The notes beneath the pieces are model-generated. The model saw only the letters and a program-made list of their open reading frames with translations. It was not told the DNA's origin and did no database searches. A program made the translations under genes and the position numbers. Shown piece after piece: positions 27,305 to 39,275 of a DNA stretch of 64,000 bases (positions within the stretch are counted from its first letter, which is position 1; each line of letters begins with the position of its first letter). Source of the stretch: Nemopilema nomurai (Eukaryota > Cnidaria > Scyphozoa > Rhizostomeae > Rhizostomatidae); NCBI GenBank assembly GCA_003864495.1, contig ML133381.1, positions 932,743 through 996,742 on the forward strand, in the 5' to 3' direction.

Positions 27305-28857
27305 TCGGATTGTTCATCTAATTTTGCTGTTACATCGACTGGTGTGCAGATTTGATTTTGTATACAGAATAGACAATACCAAAAGCATCTAATCTGCTTT
27401 TTCAAAAATAAAGATGCTTTTTGAATTGCATATCCTTTTCTGGCGAGACGACGATGATGAATTGACTCAGTTGAATTTTTAAATAGTGTATGGTTTTCAT
27501 ATAACAACATGTATGTGTGATTGTTTGTGACATCATTAATTTGAATGATTTGATAGCAGAATTGCAGTTTTAGTAGACGTAATAATATTTGTAGTATCAA
27601 ATATATTGATATCAGAGTTTTGGTCGTTTATGAAAATTGATAGTATCAAGAATGAGAAGTATTTTACTGATGTCTACTGATGATTTTACAACTGAATGCC
27701 AATGTCTGGAGATCGCATAATGCATAGAAATTTTCCACAAAAAACAAGTACAGAAATGATTGTCAGCCTCTCTTGTTAAGATAAGTAGAATTTGGAGCTG
27801 GGGAAAGACAAACTGTGACTGTCCCAGAAAAGTTCTCAGAGCAGAGGTATGAGAAACAAGCAACTTTGAGGAATCTTGTAACAAGGTTCATAAACAAGCC
27901 TTGAGGTGACACAGTTTTTCTTAGATTTAATATGTAAGTCTCATGTTAACCAAACCTTTCACCTGTTGAGAGGTATAGCACAGGCACATTTCTTTGGACT
28001 GGCAAAGCTGGAAATCGTTTTTATGGAACCCTGTCAACTAGACAGTTTTTCTTATGAAGCTACACATTTTCCAACAAATTTAAGAAATAATTCATTCATT
28101 TTCTTTTCTTCTTATAAAAATTGCACATTTGAATCAAAATAAAGAAAGATCAAGCTTTTATGTTGTATATCTCCTGATAATTCATGTTTGGTCAGCCAAA
28201 GGGTTGTATTATTATGATCCAAGTACACAATAGGAACAAAGAATGGAGAACAGAATCTGAAAGATATATATATTATAAAAATCTTAAGTATAAACATATG
28301 GGGCAATTCAATCAATCTTGAAAAAATGGCTGTTGTCATGTATTGGCCACAAAAATTACATGTTGGATGTTATGTACCCACTTTAATATTGCCACTTCTG
28401 TAGCTACAAGTCTTTGAAAATCAACATCAGATTGAATAAAGATGTTACAATGTAAAAAAAGATTGATACCAAGAATATACAAAATTTATTAGTATAAAAT
28501 TTATAGGAAACCATTATCTTTAAAAGAAATTACTGGGTTAGGGATGAACATTTGAAAACATATTGGAACTAGAGATCAGAATAAGAATAATGAAAATTGC
28601 AACTAAATCTGCTATTATTCCAAACATGAGCAGAGAGAGTATGTCACTCATTTAAAAATAAGGGGTTCTTTGGGGGAGCTGTTCAGCATATCTTAATGAA
28701 TGTTTAAAGATGTAATCTAAAAACATCTCAGCCTGAATACAGTCATTGCAACATCTGCTGACTCAATTTTATGAAATTGAGCCTGCTTGGGAAATGTGGT
28801 ATTTCTCAGAATGGAATGGAAGTGGTGGGCATGAAGCGCATAAAATTACTAGAGAAC
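27305..28857. other. Convergent 3' region between ARMH4-like gene and p31comet
   Basis: The two genes are transcribed toward each other here. A poly(A) signal for the plus-strand gene lies at 27407-27412. The rest is AT-rich with no supportable exon or repeat boundary. Confidence 0.5.
27407..27412 (+). terminator. Poly(A) signal of the ARMH4-like gene
   Basis: AATAAA lies 103 bases past the stop codon at 27302-27304, in a typical position for 3' end formation. It is assigned by position. Confidence 0.55.
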
Positions 28858-29667
28858 TCAATAGATTGTTGACTTGGATTCACTAAAACCTTTCAAGACT
28901 CCTTTGGCCTGATACCAGATCAAGTCCCTTTCCACTTGAAGATTTGACAATTCACTCAATAAATTTGTTTCAATTGTGTCAAAGGCGTCCTCATTTGTTA
29001 ATATTATATTATAGTGTTTCCCTTTTTGTGGTAACTGGTATCCTTGTTTTGGCAAGAAGCCGTCACTTATGAGGCTTTCTGGACTTCTTTTTGCTAGTAC
29101 AAACAGGAACACATTTGTTGGCCTCATTTCGCACAGGCTTGACAACTCTGGGTTTGTAACAAGATGTCGCATCATACTACGAGCAGATTTATCTATTCTT
29201 TTAGCGAGAGGAACATTGATCTTTATAGTGTCTTCTAAGTGGAGATCTTCATCTGGTTTTCGAAATTTTGGTCTCATCAAAAAAATTTCCTTTGGACTAA
29301 TAATAGTGCTACCAAAAACAAGGGCAATCGCGAAAATTCCTCCTATGCATCCAAAGCAATCCAAGTCATTCAGGTAACATTTGATATTTGCGATTGCAGC
29401 ATCTCTCTTTCTTGCTTTTGTGCCTCTTAGTCCAAGAACTCGCGGGCCGACTTTTTTCCCATCACTCTGATGGTATCTGCCATTATTGTTGCCAAGTCCA
29501 TTTTGGTGCGTTTTCTGCTCCCGCTCTAACAGAAGATAAGGTAATGGTAGCTGCCTCCTTAAGAAAATAAAATGCTTAAAACTTTCTTTCAATATCGTTG
29601 AAAGCTCTTCTCCTTCGATGAAGTGATCAAAAAGAACCTTTATATTTCCCGCCGTACAAACCGCCAT
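28858..29667 (-). CDS. MAD2L1BP: p31comet (MAD2L1-binding protein), intronless
   Basis: A single minus-strand frame of 269 residues from ATG at 29667. Family landmarks are RRQLPLPYLLLE (about 37-48), SPKEIFL in the middle and the C-terminal DLIWYQAKGVLKGFSES, which matches the conserved IWFQAP..KGF ending of p31comet. The protein has a HORMA-like fold that mimics MAD2. It binds closed MAD2 and recruits the AAA+ ATPase TRIP13 to dismantle the mitotic checkpoint complex. Length is close to the human 274 residues. It lacks introns whereas nearly every other gene here has several, and the mammalian gene is split. It is head to head with ATP6V1D, 663 bp between start codons. Confidence 0.88.
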   Translation of the reverse strand: MAVCTAGNIKVLFDHFIEGEELSTILKESFKHFIFLRRQLPLPYLLLEREQKTHQNGLGNNNGRYHQSDGKKVGPRVLGLRGTKARKRDAAIANIKCYLNDLDCFGCIGGIFAIALVFGSTIISPKEIFLMRPKFRKPDEDLHLEDTIKINVPLAKRIDKSARSMMRHLVTNPELSSLCEMRPTNVFLFVLAKRSPESLISDGFLPKQGYQLPQKGKHYNIILTNEDAFDTIETNLLSELSNLQVERDLIWYQAKGVLKGFSESKSTIY

Positions 29668-30330
29668 TGGGGATGGAAATGAAAATGGACAACCTCGTTC
29701 TGGAAATTTGAAAAATTGTTCGTCTCCTCGAAACCTTTCTACTCATTGTGAAAAAATACACTGCTCCTCTTGTATAACAATTCAACTTTCAAATATTGAC
29801 CTAAACAAAATTGCGGTAACATAGGTAGTAGATATTATATTACTCAATTGAAAGTCTAGTTAATACCCTATTCCCCGATCTGAGCACTATACAGAACACT
29901 TTAGAAGCTCGGCAAACTCTCACACAGTTTCCCGTTTTCTTGAACTTACTAATGTAGATGCAATGCAAATCTTGGTGTTCAGGAACAGGGGCGACCACTA
30001 GTTCTTTCTTTTAATGAGGTAGAGCATTACTTCTTATTTCTCTGTACTTTGTATCACAGACTAATGTTAACATTTAGTTGCCTGGATCAGAGAATTGACA
30101 CGAGGAACAAGATGCGGAGGAAAGAAATCAGGAGAGGAAAGGTTGAGGTTGGGATTATCAAATTCAGAATGCTTTCAAAATTCTGACAAAATAGAAGAAA
30201 CGGCTTTGTGCTGCTAAATGCAGATTTCTGGGGTGGGTCAGTGACTGCTCCACTTCAGTGGTGAAACCATCGTTTAAACGCATGCGCACTGTAACATTCC
30301 GGCAGTTCTGGGTCAAGTGGAACAGCAAAG
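29668..30330. promoter_or_regulatory. Divergent promoter region between p31comet and ATP6V1D
   Basis: The 663 bases separate two divergent start codons, so the region must hold both promoters. No TATA box or classical motif cluster stands out. A purine-rich stretch occurs at 30100-30150. Bidirectional function is inferred from layout. Confidence 0.45.
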
Positions 30331-33300
30331 ATGTCGGGAAAGGACAGGATCAACATTTTCCCTTCTCGAATGTAAGTACCTCCATAAAAGCATGAGTTAT
30401 GTTTCTTAATAGCTAGCTATTTTCCAAGCAAGCTGAACAAGGTTTTAAGTTTTATTTCAATTCGATTACAGCATCCAGCATTGCTTATAGCAGGTATTAA
30501 ACCTGCTGTTTTTCTAGGCCATCAACAACATCCTGTCCTTAGCCTTTTCTCACACAAGCCACGCAAATTTTTTTTCTGAAGCAAATTTTACAGGCATTGT
30601 ACTATTGTATTGTACAGGAGCTTCTTTTTCTCTTTCAAATAGTTTATCTCTAGAAATGTGGCCCTTTTGGCTTACTGTTTCCTTTTCAAAATTGTGCAAA
30701 TTTGGGAAAGTTTCACGACATGATCATTTTGTATTTTTTTTAAGACCAAAAATATTTTATATTTGTGTTTGAACTTGGTATATGTATTTGCTACTACCCA
30801 GCATTCAGAGGTAGTAATTAGAGCACAGAGAGGCTTATGCTTATACTTATGAGTGATATATATTCAAAACCTGTAGTATGACTGGTGTAGTATGATTAAA
30901 GAGTAAGAATCTATATTTACGCTTATATTTTTGCTTCATTTATTTACAATTATGCTACTGTGTTTTAAGCAAAACAATAAAACAGCTGACTTATGAGAAA
31001 ATAAAACAATATTACAAAAGGTTTAATTGCATATAGGTGACACTTTGTACTTAACAAGACAAAGGCAGAAAAGATTAATTCTATGTTTTGCATATACTTT
31101 TGTAATGTTTTGTCAAACTGCATTAAGCAATGGAAGAAAAAGTGAACCTCTTAAAAAGATAATTATATATTAGTTATGAGGTTTCAGGGAATAGAAATTT
31201 TCTAAAAATTCTTTAATTCAAGCTGGAATTGTAAGATTTAGCTCTTGTTCTAGTTAGAGACTGGCAATAGACAAAGTATATTCCCTTGTTCATTAATGAA
31301 TGTTGTGCAGTTACTTGCCAAAATTCTGTTCTATTAATTTCACGAGTGTATGCCTGCACATTAAGTCTTTGCTGTAGTCTAATAACTCAAGAATCAATAC
31401 CGATTTGAAAGTGTAAATGTATTGTCAATTCAACTTTAGGGCCATGGCCATCATGAAGGCCAGGCTGAAAGGGGCACAGAAAGGCCATAGTTTGTTGAAG
31501 AAAAAGTCAGATGCCCTTACAGTGAGATTCCGTAAGATCTTAAAGACTATCATTGAGGTATGCTTTGCATCTATAGACTATACTTTAATGGTGAAGTAAC
31601 TGATATTTTTCATTAAGTGGTTCAAAGAAGAAGGAATACTCTATGCAAGTATATCCCAGGCTTTTTTGTTTAGTGCGTGTGATCACACCTCACACGCTGG
31701 CACACAAGCAAGTTAAATCGTGTATACTTTCATCACACGCAAAGGGGTGTTTTGCAGTTTTCTGTTAACATCAACATCCCATGGTCTCATGAATGATTGT
31801 TTATCATTTTCCCTGTTCTCTTGATATGCACTTTTGACCACAAAACAATTTATCCAATGTTCAGAAGTAATGTTTGGCTTTTCTCGGAATGCTCTTTTTG
31901 GGTCATTCTTTCAGTGATGTTCTGTAGACTATCATTGAGGTGTGCATTTCATCTATAGTGAAGTAACTGATATATTTCATGAAGTGATTTGAAAAAGCTA
32001 TGTCCCTTTTCAAGCTGTTAATGACAACAAGTGACTGCTGCTGTCTCCCAACTTTGTAACTCTAATGCTTTTTCTATTGCCTTTAGACAAAGGTTATGAT
32101 GGGTGATGTTATGAGAGAGGCTTCCTTTTCTCTTGCTGAGGCCTATTTTGCAGCTGGAGATTTTAGGTATGTCAGCTTTCATGCTGCCTTGTTGTTTGAC
32201 TTCGTGACCGATTACTTTAAAGTTAAATCAAAAGAGTCCCTAAAAATATTAGGTCTTACTGTGTTACCTTTCCCTAGATGCGTGAGTTATTGCATGCCAT
32301 GACATAAGTGAGATTTATTTATTGTGGCATTCCATGGTTTATCCAAAAACTTTCATAAACTCCAATCATTTGTCCTTTGATAAAAAACCAACTTCATCTT
32401 GCTGCATGGTTTCCATATAAATAGTGTTTTCCACTGAGCCCAATACCACAAATTCATCCACTGTTTGCCGTCTTTAATAGTTTTCTACTTGAAGTTCTCC
32501 TTGGTCAAAATCTATGTGATTTTACCAAATTTTCAACTGCATACCATTGCACCCCTGAAATGCTCAAGGAGTGAGATTTTAACACATACCCTCAAGATTT
32601 TTCCCAGTAAAGTCTGAAATATTGTTTTTATGATATAATTTTATAGCCTACATGAGGTTTAATTAGTTTATGATGTATATGACCCCAACGTAATAAGTTT
32701 TTTATGAAATGAAAGATCCTCTCTTTCTGTTCCAAGCTTTGTCATTTGTGAAAATGTGGATAAAGCATGGACAAAAGTGAAGACAAGAAAGGATAATGTT
32801 GCAGGTATGAATTAAATTTGAAAGAGTTTCAAAGGGCTTTGGCTTAAAAAAGATAAACAGCAAGTATTTTAATCATCATAGCATGCTTGATGTCGTATTG
32901 GGATTTACAAGTTGAAGCTAAAATTCTATTACTCTTTTATGTGGAAAGAATCTGTTTTACTCATGTGTGTAACACATTGATTACAAGAAGCTGGTTAGAC
33001 ATCTGTAAGACTGTTTCTTTATGAAAGTTTTTTTCTAGGTGTTATGCTACCAATCTTTGAATCATACAATGATGGAGCAAACAGTTGGTTGACTTAAGTT
33101 ATATTTTTCCCAGCAATATCCTGTTGACATAAATGTTTTCTCTGTTGTGCTGCTGAATAATGTTAGTTACTGTTAAGATCACTTAATTGCAGTGTATATA
33201 TATTCAGATAAAGTAATTTAATTTTCAACTTCAGCTTAGCAATGCACTTGATGATCTGACATATGTATTTAAATCATTTAGGTCTAAATTCAGAACTTGA

Positions 33301-36300
33301 TTCTTTGTACTTTGTTACTAATTTTTCTAGAATTGAATGTTTTGCTCACAGACTACAATTACACTAGCTGTACACTGCAATGCTAGAAACTACTACTCAA
33401 ATTTTATTTGAAGCAACTATAATTTCTTGTTTTTCTCGTGTACAGCCTATGAATTAACTGGTCTGTCTAGAGGTGGTCAGCAAGTAAACAACTGTTCTCA
33501 AATGTTTAACAAGGCAGTAAAGCTTCTTGTTGACTTGGCCTCACTTCAGGTAATTTCTGTTGTTCTAATATAAACGATGTAGCAATATCATCACAGATTG
33601 GTTTATACTTTAGCTTCTTTGTTGATGTTTTAGAGCTATGGGGTCATTCGATGCCAAGTGGACTAGGGGTCCCACATGCACCACTTCAGATTTGCATGCA
33701 AATTTGTGTCAATGTTCATATATGTAAGATAGAAGCATCCTGAAAATTTCAGCTTGATATCTTATACCATCCCAAAGATGTGCTTCTTCAAAGTCTCCAG
33801 CTTTGGCCCTGATGCGGAATTCTGGGAGATGGAAAAATTTATTTTGCAAACTTTGAGGTCCTATATTTCCTTATCCAATTTTGATAGCCTCTTCACAATT
33901 GATACTCTGGAGCATATTTTGGAGCAGTGTCAGAAAAAAATTATTAAAAAAGTCATTCTTCAATATTTGGCCCATAATGGCAGCCTAAAATTGCCAAAAA
34001 TTTTCTTCTGGAAGTGAAAAATTCAAATTTTGAAGGGCCAGGGCTTAAATTCAGACTATCTAGATATAACAAAGCTTATTTTATGTACATCTTTGTAAAG
34101 TAAACTACAATTTTTGAGGAAATCAGAATGTACAAAGCATTATTTGAGAAATTATGTGGCTTTTAAATTGGTTCCGGACCAAAATTTGAAAAAATTTGGT
34201 CCTGTTTGAGCCCCCAGAAAACTATGATGGAATTTGCTGTGATGGTTGAAATTCTTTCCACACATGATGATAACTATGATTCAATGGAATCAGCAATAAA
34301 AAAATGGGGACTCGTTGGGAAGTTGGAATTTTAGGTAATTGAAAAAGTGCTGAAATCAGCAAAAATTTGTAATTGAAAAAATACCATTAGTTCTTATCAT
34401 TGGTGCGGAACAATATCAAAATCCAAATATGTCAGTGTTGAGAGACTAATGTATAATAAGGATGTCAATTTGAGAGATAAACCTCCCAAAAATTGATCAT
34501 TTGTCCTGTACAAGGATAGCAAAATTCACAGACTTTGTAACAAATTGACACAACCTTGTTTTTGGCAAAGGTTTCTAGTCATTCTTTTAAGCTAACTATT
34601 CAAAATGATACTAAAATATTTCAATCAATGTGAGACATGCAAAGACAGAGAAAATTGAACAACTTTAATAATTCAATAGGCTAAACAATAATTTCATTAA
34701 ACAGCATGCCACTGCATCTCTCAGGTACTTACAAACTACTCATTTTCATAAAATTTTCAAACAGGTTCAAAATCTCTCTTTGCTCTGTGCTTGATATCTG
34801 GTAGCATCTACCTGCAGAAGTTTCACTTTCAGTGAAATTACTTTGCACAGAATATGCGCTACTGGAACCAAGCAGATGTCCTTCTTCTGCGGCCAAGTGA
34901 AAGCGTCAGAGAAGACAGATCGTGTCGTGAATAAAGTCTGAGAGATTGGGTGATACACACAGTGATGAAACAGAAACACTTGAAAAGAGCTCATCAAATA
35001 AAACTATTTTCATTTGCAAATTTGTAAGTGACTGTGGTACAAAACTGTGATGATTTCGGGTTCCAGGTATCGTTGCACAGTTGGCATATCGTGCCTCCAA
35101 TTGAAATGAAGAGCAATGAGATTCCACTGCATTTTTTTTTCATGAAAAAGAACTTGATGCCATTAATATTGTCACCATTGATGCATTTTCTCAAGAGTAC
35201 AAATTTGAAAATGAAAATAATTTTATTTGATGAGCTCTTTTCAAGTGTTTCTGTTTCATAACTGCGTGTATCACTCAATTTCTTGGTCTTTGTGCCAGGA
35301 ATATATATTGCCTGTGTTTAAGAGGACAACTGGTTTTTAGGAAACATTTTGGAGATTACCAAAGAAAACCAGGACATCCAGGTCAAATTCATGAAATGAT
35401 CTGTCTTCTCTGACGCTTTCACTTGGCCGCAGAAGAAGGACATCTGCTTGGTTCCAGTAGCGCATATTCTGTGCAAAGTAATTTCACTGAAAGTGAAACT
35501 TCTGCAGGTAGATGCTACCAGATATCAAGCACAGAGCAAAGAGAGATTTTGAACCTGTTTGAAAATTTTATGAAAATGAGTAGTTTGTAAGTACCTGAGA
35601 GATGCAGTGGCATGCTGTTTAATGAAATTATTGTTTAGCCTATTGAATTATTAAAGTTGTTCAATTTTCTCTGTCTTTGCATGTCTCACATTGATTGAAA
35701 TATTTTAGTATCATTTTGAATAGTTAGCTTAAAAGAATGACTAGAAACCTTTGCCAAAAACAAGGTTGTGTCAATTTGTTACAAAGTCTGTGAATTTTGC
35801 TATCCTTGTACAGGACAAATGATCAATTTTTGGGAGGTTTATCTCTCAAATTGACATCCTTATTATACATTAGTCTCTCAACACTGACATATTTGGATTT
35901 TGATATTGTTCCGCACCAATGATAAGAACTAATGGTATTTTTTCAATTACAAATTTTTGCTGATTTCAGCACTTTTTCAATTACCTAAAATTCCAACTTC
36001 CCAACGAGTCCCCATTTTTTTTATTGCTGATTCCATTGAATCATAGTTATCATCATGTGTGGAAAGAATTTCAACCATCACAGCAAATTCCATCATAGTT
36101 TTCTGGGGGCTCAAACAGGACCAAATTTTTTCAAATTTTGGTCCGGAACCAATTTAAAAGCCACATAATTTCTCAAATAATGCTTTGTACATTCTGATTT
36201 CCTCAAAAATTGTAGTTTACTTTACAAAGATGTACATAAAATAAGCTTTGTTATATCTAGATAGTCTGAATTTAAGCCCTGGCCCTTCAAAATTTGAATT

Positions 36301-38450
36301 TTTCACTTCCAGAAGAAAATTTTTGGCAATTTTAGGCTGCCATTATGGGCCAAATATTGAAGAATGACTTTTTTAATAATTTTTTTCTGACACTGCTCCA
36401 AAATATGCTCCAGAGTATCAATTGTGAAGAGGCTATCAAAATTGGATAAGGAAATATAGGACCTCAAAGTTTGCAAAATAAATTTTTCCATCTCCCAGAA
36501 TTCCGCATCAGGGCCAAAGCTGGAGACTTTGAAGAAGCACATCTTTGGGATGGTATAAGATATCAAGCTGAAATTTTCAGGATGCTTCTATCTTACATAT
36601 ATGAACATTGACACAAATTTGCATGCAAATCTGAGATGGTGCATGTGGGACCACTTCAAAAATTGGTCCATTTGGCATGGAATGACCCTATGTTGAATTG
36701 AAATTTCAAGTTAACTGTCAAGTATTTAGTCCTTTAATATCCAACTTCCATGTATTTGCCATTTATTTTTGTTCTATGTTATAGACATCATTCATCACCC
36801 TTGATGAGGCTATCAAAGTCACAAACAGAAGAGTCAATGCTATTGAACATGGTGGGTACATGATGTGTTTTTATTCAAATACTTTGATTGTTCTTGTTTT
36901 CTCTACATTCTGCAAGGCTCAGTGATAGATAGGAATGTCTACATGGTTATGGCACATTTGATATGATTAGAGATCAAATCCAGCTGAAATTGAATTTGAT
37001 CTCACATCTTAACTCTCCTCACTGTACAAAAGTCTGTTGTTGTTTCACTTGAAATCAGGTGCATGCAAATGTTTCAGACAAATCATAGGGCAATGAAGTA
37101 ATATAGGAAGTATATCTTTAGCATGCATCTCTTTAAGAAAATACCATCTCTTATCAAATTTGTCTTGTTGTATTTTTTGCATGCATTTCTTTCCAGCAAT
37201 TCTGAAAAGTTTTAAAAAATAATTGTTGTTTTCTGATTAATTTTTATAAAATAGTTGGTACACACAATTTAGTTAATGGTGCTTCTCTTTTCAGTTATCA
37301 TACCGAAATTGGAAAGAACTTTGCAGTACATTTCTAGTGAGCTTGATGAAATGGAACGGGAGGAGTTTTACAGGTCTGATCAATTATAACCAATCACACG
37401 CTCTGTTTATCACCCTCTAGTGTTTTCGATCTGCATCTGGCTATTTTTTCTGTCAGTTTCTGGTTATCTTCCAACATTTGCATACTCTGAGGAGTGTTGA
37501 ACGAAAAAGTACTTTAAGTATGCGAAAACTAGTTCAACTTTTTTCTAGCCATTGTGAAGTTTTGTACCACAAAGCACTTGTTTACTATGAAATTGTTTAA
37601 TTCTCAGACTGAAGAAGATTCAAGAAAAAAAGAAGCAGAATAGAGCCAAGAAAGAATTAGAAATGCAGCAAAGAGGAATTGATGGTTTGTAAATCTACTT
37701 CCATTTTTAGATGGTTTGATCAGTATATGCTTTGTAATAAGGCATGTGTGATTATTCCCGTTTTCTCTTTTCTGTTCTTTGATTTACTTTGGCAACAAAT
37801 AACAACATCTACTTATAAACAATCAGATTAAGGACAGTCTTTCAAAATCCAAAATCTAACTCTTGGGTGTTTTAAAACAAGTTGGGGTTTTAGACTGAAA
37901 TTTTTCGGTAAATGCAGAGCATCATGCCATTTTTGAAAACAATCAGCAATACTTTTCATTGCAAAAGGCAAGTAAATGTCAACCAAAATTTTTCAGCCTC
38001 CTATTGCAATAAATCAGGAATCACAGCAAAAGCGACTTCTTTAACTTTCCTTGCCCTGCATACCTGAAATATTGCATGTTGTTTTCCTAGTCCCTTAGAA
38101 AAACAATTTTGGCCAGGTTTAGGTATGATATTTCATTGACTGACTGATTGTATACTTAAATGTTATTTTAGTCTGGGTTTGATAAAAATTTAACCTATCA
38201 ATTCTTATGAGTCTATGCAGCAGAACATCAACAAGCTAAGTTGCAACACATAATGACAATCAGTTCAAATGATAGGCATGCCAATATGATGGACAGTTAA
38301 AAAGCTGAAAATGATATTCAAGATAAAGAGAATCACAACATAATCTCCAATTATCTTAATGTGCCTCCCTTTACATTTGCAGCGCAAGCGGGGGAACATG
38401 CTCCTAGTCTACTTGCAGATGAAACTGATGAGGATTTGCTTTTCACTTAA
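30331..38450 (+). CDS. ATP6V1D: V-type proton ATPase subunit D
   Basis: Ten plus-strand exons: 30331-30371, 31440-31557, 32087-32166, 32737-32804, 33039-33083, 33446-33549, 36785-36851, 37295-37373, 37608-37684 and 38383-38450. All phases agree, giving 248 residues (human about 247). The start [64 protein letters not shown] and [16 protein letters not shown] are family signatures. Subunit D is the long coiled-coil central stalk of the V1 sector. It turns inside the A3B3 head as ATP is hydrolysed and couples to proton pumping into lysosomes, endosomes and, in calcifiers, other compartments. The exon 5 donor (GTTGGT) is unusual. Intron 6 is 3.2 kb because of a fold-back element; intron 2 holds a decayed copy of the exon 2 edge. 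Confidence 0.97.
31926..31993 (+). repeat. Decayed intronic copy of the ATP6V1D exon 2 boundary
   Basis: The segment matches 31544-31626, which is the last 14 coding bases of exon 2, its donor and about 70 bases of intron, with a 15-base deletion and a few substitutions. It retains ACTATCATTGAG followed by GTGTGC in place of GTATGC. The copy lies 382 bases downstream in the same intron and looks like an old local duplication. Confidence 0.75.
33641..36688. mobile_element. 3.05-kb fold-back element with 1.3-kb near-identical inverted arms
   Basis: The left arm, about 33641-34921, is repeated inverted at about 35397-36688. Over most of its length only isolated differences, such as one extra A in a homopolymer, were seen. 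A 264-base open frame (33754-34017 and, inverted, 36303-36566) translates to identical 87-residue strings, though no known domain is visible. The ends are GGGTCATTC...GAATGACCC, flanked by TATG at 33637-33640 and 36689-36692. The central 475 bases hold a second, shorter inverted pair (about 34938-35022 with 35198-35282) and about 115 bases unique to the right side. No transposase is recognisable. It occupies most of ATP6V1D intron 6. The class is unknown; fold-back or long-TIR non-autonomous DNA transposon is my best reading. Confidence 0.85.
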
Positions 38451-39275
38451 CAAATCATGACTCATTGTAAGGAAATTGTAAAATTTTGAACTAGCTTATT
38501 ATAATTTTTTGAGAATTATAGAAATTCAATGAAACATATATACAGTAATAACATTAATAAATTGCAAAATGATGACAAGGGTGGGAAATTTATTGCTAAA
38601 GCTGTTTTAGTTGTTAAAATCCAAGGTTCTTTAATTAATCAAATTTTAAACATTTGAATGTCACAGGGCTCATCTCATCTTCCATATCTTGGTGTAACAA
38701 TAGCTTGTTTTGCGATTATTCCACCCAACTCTGTAAGAGGAATGAATTATCTTTTTCAAGAGTCCATTAAATGATATGTATTAGAATTACCATCATCAAG
38801 TTCTAATTGAAAACCCCAAGGCTAAAGCACAATTATGTAGTAGTTTTTGTGAATAAAACAGTTAAAGACTAGCATGGGGTTTCACTTTTTCCTTTCTCAA
38901 TGTTTTTGAATTTTTGATCAAATATTCCAATATGAATTTTTTGTTTCTTTTCCTATTCATTTCTAATTCAGGAGGGTTTGGTTATATAAAGTTTTTTGTA
39001 TCTTATCCTTTTTTCTCTCATTTTTAAATTGGAAAGTTAGAAAGCAATAGCCCTCTTATTGCAGTTATTTTGTAAAGTTTGGACAAAATTTATGTTGTCA
39101 AACAGTTTTAAAAAAACCAACTTCTTCAGTCAAAAAATATTAATTTGATACACTTAGCTTTCAGTTCATGCAACATCAATTTCTAAAGAAATTTTTAAAT
39201 TTGGCTAGATCTTAACTTGTTCTTCCATGGAAGAATTTTTGAATTCTTTGGGTTTGAACATTTGTAAAGTTTTAC
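38451..39275. other. Convergent 3' region between ATP6V1D and STYX
   Basis: The two genes converge with 825 bases between stop codons. A candidate AATAAA for ATP6V1D lies at 38852-38857, about 400 bases after its stop. A plus-strand TTTATT near 38589 could serve the minus-strand STYX gene. If both are used, the 3' UTRs overlap by about 260 bases. No other feature was seen. Confidence 0.45.
38852..38857 (+). terminator. Candidate poly(A) signal of ATP6V1D
   Basis: AATAAA about 400 bases downstream of the ATP6V1D stop codon. It is assigned by position; in AT-rich DNA a chance match is possible. Confidence 0.4.
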
